A DNA stretch of 64,000 bases. Source: KBS-83 sp051025295. Lineage in GTDB: Bacteria > Acidobacteriota > Terriglobia > Terriglobales > Acidobacteriaceae. Under the pieces are notes generated by a model. It had not been told where the DNA came from and did not search any database. It saw only the letters and a list, made by a program, of their open reading frames with translations. The stretch lies in assembly GCA_051025295.1 (NCBI GenBank), contig JBMGJV010000002.1; one strand, given 5' to 3'. Of this stretch, positions 62,196-64,000 are shown piece by piece (the stretch's first letter is position 1; each line of letters starts with the position of its first letter). A program made the translations under genes and the position numbers.

Positions 62196-62363
62196 CTACG
62201 ACGCGGCAGGGACCTGGGACAGCTCCACCAGCACGCGGTTGATCGTCGACTCAGTCGGCGTGCTCGGCAGATGCAGCCGGCGAGTCGCCTTGCTGATCAT
62301 CTGGCAGAGCTGGAAACGGTTCGGAACCTCTTTGCTTGCAGCATAGACGAGCGATGAACGCAG
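62196..62363 (-). CDS. RNA polymerase omega-like small protein, CTG start
   Basis: 55-residue product (M)RSSLVYAASKEVPNRFQL... with N-R-F-Q-L-C-Q-M-I-S-K-A-T-R-R-L-H followed by a T-I-N-R-V-L-V-E-L helix. This resembles the omega subunit RpoZ, especially the short acidobacterial form. No in-frame ATG/GTG/TTG lies at the domain start; a CTG is preceded by AGGAGG with six-base spacing, the best start. The longer frame from 62480 has an unrelated-looking N-terminus. It ends at a bidirectional terminator. A bona fide rpoZ may exist elsewhere. Confidence 0.6.
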   Translation of the reverse strand: MRSSLVYAASKEVPNRFQLCQMISKATRRLHLPSTPTESTINRVLVELSQVPAAS

Positions 62364-62449
62364 TTGGGGCCTCCTCGGCCTGGTGCGGGGAATAAAACGT
62401 GAACAGTCGGTTCGGGGATCTTTGTCAGAACAACTGCGACTGTTCCAGT

Positions 62450-62911
62450 CTACCCCACCTGCAGCTCTCGCCCTGCCCACCCCCCGTTCGCGCTCTTCCG
62501 ATCCGGTTCCCGCTCACGGCGCAGCATCAGCAGCGCGTCGATCAGCGGCTCTGGCCCGCGGAGTGAACTCACCAGCGACAGGTCGCTGGCCGTCGGAATC
62601 TCTTCGTGGCACAGCAAAACGATCCGGCTGCCCGGCCACCGTCGCCTCGCGATCCTCATGGCTTGCTCGTGTTCAGCGTCTGGGAAGTCGTGGCAGATCA
62701 CCACGGCGGTCGGCTTCGGCTCCAGCGGAATCAGTTCCAGGTCCAGGATGCCGTGTGCCAGCCGCGCCTCGAAGCCCGACACGTGGAGCACCAGTCGCCG
62801 TGTGTCCAGCAGTGCCGGATCGCGTCCAACAAGAAGAACCGGCAATCTTGCCCTCACTGCTGCTGTGGAGTCTGGGGCGCCGAACCGAAAGCTTAGGGTT
62901 TCCTCTTCCAT
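62450..62911 (-). CDS. degenerate response-regulator receiver-like protein
   Basis: 153 residues. Alternating hydrophobic strands and helices (R-L-P-V-L-L-V-G-R-D, P-T-A-V-V-I-C-H-D, S-R-I-V-L-L-C) follow the receiver plan, but the phospho-acceptor position after strand 3 reads I-C-H-D and the terminal Lys is missing, so canonical phosphorylation is doubtful. The ATG at 62911 has GGGAG at five bases; a second ATG is at 62923. Its start codon overlaps that of the divergent ORF at 62910. Confidence 0.6.
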   Translation of the reverse strand: MEEETLSFRFGAPDSTAAVRARLPVLLVGRDPALLDTRRLVLHVSGFEARLAHGILDLELIPLEPKPTAVVICHDFPDAEHEQAMRIARRRWPGSRIVLLCHEEIPTASDLSLVSSLRGPEPLIDALLMLRREREPDRKSANGGWAGRELQVG

Positions 62912-63104
62912 GAACACTCCCATCCTGCAGCGATGTGAAGCACTCTTGAACCTGATCTACCTCGCTGAGGCCCAGGCAGCCCATCCCGAGCGGGTGACCG
63001 AGTACATGAAGCAGGCTCGGCTCCATCTCGAGGAGATCATCCGGCTCGAGCAGCTGGGCAAGGGTCCCGTCCCTTCCCCCAAATCCCCTGAACGCTCGTT
63101 GTGA
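62910..63104 (+). CDS. small helical protein, paralogue A
   Basis: 64 residues, no membrane segment, predicted helical. It shares the motif R-C-E-A-L and E-Y-M-K-x-A with the ORF at 63276 along about 48 residues, roughly half identical, so the two are tandem duplicates. Weak ribosome site. Start codon overlaps that of the divergent receiver-like gene (shared CATG). Function unknown. Confidence 0.6.
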   Translation: MNTPILQRCEALLNLIYLAEAQAAHPERVTEYMKQARLHLEEIIRLEQLGKGPVPSPKSPERSL

Positions 63105-63275
63105 CGACAAGTTTTACCACAATAGACGAAGATCGAGATACGCGAAAATCGGCGTAAGTCATCGCAGCGGATAACAAAGAGGTTAACCATCGAAATCCTA
63201 GTTCATCCACCGCCCGGGAATAAAATACTCTCTGTTTGCACCCAACTGTAAATATTTCGAGATCGATTTCCCGTT

Positions 63276-63497
63276 ATGAACACGCGTATCATTCTGCGGT
63301 GCGAAGCACTCATCAGCCTCGTTTATCTCACCCAGGCCCAAGCCAGAAACCCCGACCGGGTGCTCGAATACATGAAGGAGGCCCACACCCACATCCGCGA
63401 GATGATGCGCATCGAGCTGCAACGCGACGACTCGGCCAGGGACCTTGCACCGCCGTCGGCGGTTGTGGATCGACTGCCCCCTGCCCCGAACTCCTGA
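63276..63497 (+). CDS. small helical protein, paralogue B
   Basis: 73 residues, N-terminal 50 homologous to the ORF at 62910 (R-C-E-A-L-I-S-L-V-Y-L, P-D-R-V-L-E-Y-M-K-E-A, followed by a basic-acidic helix). The C-terminal 20 residues differ and are Pro-rich, partly running into a heptamer array. An AT-richer 170-bp leader upstream probably holds its promoter. Function unknown. Confidence 0.6.
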   Translation: MNTRIILRCEALISLVYLTQAQARNPDRVLEYMKEAHTHIREMMRIELQRDDSARDLAPPSAVVDRLPPAPNS

Positions 63498-63545
63498 TCC
63501 CCACTGTCCGGTCTCTGATCCCTGCTTCCCTCATCCCTGCTGCCC
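63484..63545. repeat. degenerate TCCCTGA-family array
   Basis: Successive CCTGATC, TCTGATC, CCTGCTT, CCCTCAT and CCCTGCT-like units follow and slightly overlap the end of paralogue B and fill the gap to the DUF302 gene. Confidence 0.7.
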
Positions 63546-63553
63546 CGAAAGCC

Positions 63554-63937
63554 TCACCGCGCCGCCTCCGCCGCGATCGCCTCCACGGCTTTTAGCTTCT
63601 CCGCCAGCGCCGCCTCCATCCCGTGCCGCGCCAGCAGCGACTCCGGCCGCTCAAACTCCACCCGCACTTGCCCGACCGCATCCTCGCGCACCAGCAGCTT
63701 CAGCGGCAGATCGATCGCGATCCCCGGCTCCGCCAGCATCAGAGGCGTGCCTGCCTTCGGATTGCCAAACACGATCACCTTTGTGTTCGGCATCGTCAGC
63801 CCCGCACCCGCCGCCGCTCCGCTGTGATCGATCAGGCAGAACTCCGCAATCTGCTTCGCCGCCAGCACCGCCCGTACCCGCGCTATCGTCTCCTCGACCG
63901 AGTGCGCACTCACCAGACTCACCAGCCGCTCCGCCAT
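63554..63937 (-). CDS. DUF302-family protein
   Basis: 127 residues with the DUF302 pattern: an S-V-E-E-T-I-A-R-V start, F-C-L-I-D-H-S-G-A-A, T-K-V-I-V-F-G-N-P-K-A-G-T-P-L-M, D-L-P-L-K-L-L-V-R-E-D. The family is of unknown function. The ATG at 63937 is chosen because the residues before it (frame open to 63997) are basic and not family-like. Confidence 0.82.
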   Translation of the reverse strand: MAERLVSLVSAHSVEETIARVRAVLAAKQIAEFCLIDHSGAAAGAGLTMPNTKVIVFGNPKAGTPLMLAEPGIAIDLPLKLLVREDAVGQVRVEFERPESLLARHGMEAALAEKLKAVEAIAAEAAR

Positions 63938-64000
63938 CGCGCTCACCTCAGTCCTCCCGCGCAGTCTGCGCGCGTGCCGCTTGCAACGCAACCGCAAACA

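Noticed and set aside
62149..62346. 65-codon plus-strand ORF after clpB
   Set aside because: It begins inside the clpB terminator stem and is antisense to the omega-like gene, which has clear homology.

Overview
The window reads as a chromosomal segment of a high-GC Gram-negative bacterium, most likely an acidobacterium of the Terriglobales/Acidobacteriaceae type. The evidence is indirect: a long winged-helix/transmembrane/beta-propeller protein and a short RpoZ-like protein of a kind I associate with that group, dispersed CATCCTGAGCGAAG-type and TCCCTGA-heptamer repeats, an outer-membrane beta-barrel protein, and aerobic (oxygen-dependent) cobalamin synthesis. I see no prophage, insertion sequence, CRISPR array, rRNA or tRNA.

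Layout. 0-3.4 kb: tail of an Fe-S cluster assembly operon (hscB-hscA-fdx-iscX). 3.4-15.8 kb: housekeeping and membrane genes (YraN-like nuclease, Na+/H+ antiporter, M24 peptidase, deformylase-like protein, GNAT, GT39, msrA, rluB-type pseudouridine synthase, scpB, a lipoprotein). 15.8-17.6 kb: arsenic island (arsR divergent from arsM-arsC with two operator-like repeats between). 17.7-39.5 kb: a 22-kb minus-strand cobalamin locus. Its first part, cobO-cobQ-cbiB-cobC, is followed by a cobalamin riboswitch and then twelve mostly overlapping genes, cobG-cobH-cobIJ-cobL-cobE-cobM-cobK-cobF-[P-loop kinase-cobA]-cobB-[ferredoxin-cobN]-chlID. 39.8-45 kb: scpA, trpS, an M50 protease, a hexapeptide acyltransferase, trpD. 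45-50 kb: sucCD, ndk, an outer-membrane protein. 50-52 kb: tatA, a b-type cytochrome and a Tat-exported molybdopterin oxidoreductase. 52-58.4 kb: O-methyltransferase, zincin-like protein, winged-helix/propeller protein, SDR protein, purD. 58.5-62.4 kb: heat-shock section (hsp20, clpB) with a HAIR-like operator. 62.4-64 kb: a degenerate receiver protein, two paralogous small ORFs, a DUF302 protein.

How genes work together. The cobalamin genes encode the aerobic route from uroporphyrinogen III (CobA, CobIJ, CobG, CobM, CobF, CobK, CobL, CobH) to hydrogenobyrinate a,c-diamide (CobB), then cobalt insertion (CobN with a ChlI/ChlD-type partner in place of CobS/CobT), adenosylation (CobO), amidation (CobQ) and side-chain attachment (CobC, CbiB). 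Nucleotide-loop genes (cobU, cobV, cobP) are not in the window.

Most interesting observations: a P-loop kinase domain fused to CobA; a thioredoxin-like [2Fe-2S] domain fused to CobN; heptamer repeats that run into coding sequence (scpB, the acyltransferase) as 7-residue periodic peptides; an RpoZ-like gene with an apparent CTG start; a [4Fe-4S]-type cysteine motif in TrpRS; and a divergent gene pair sharing one CATG as both start codons.
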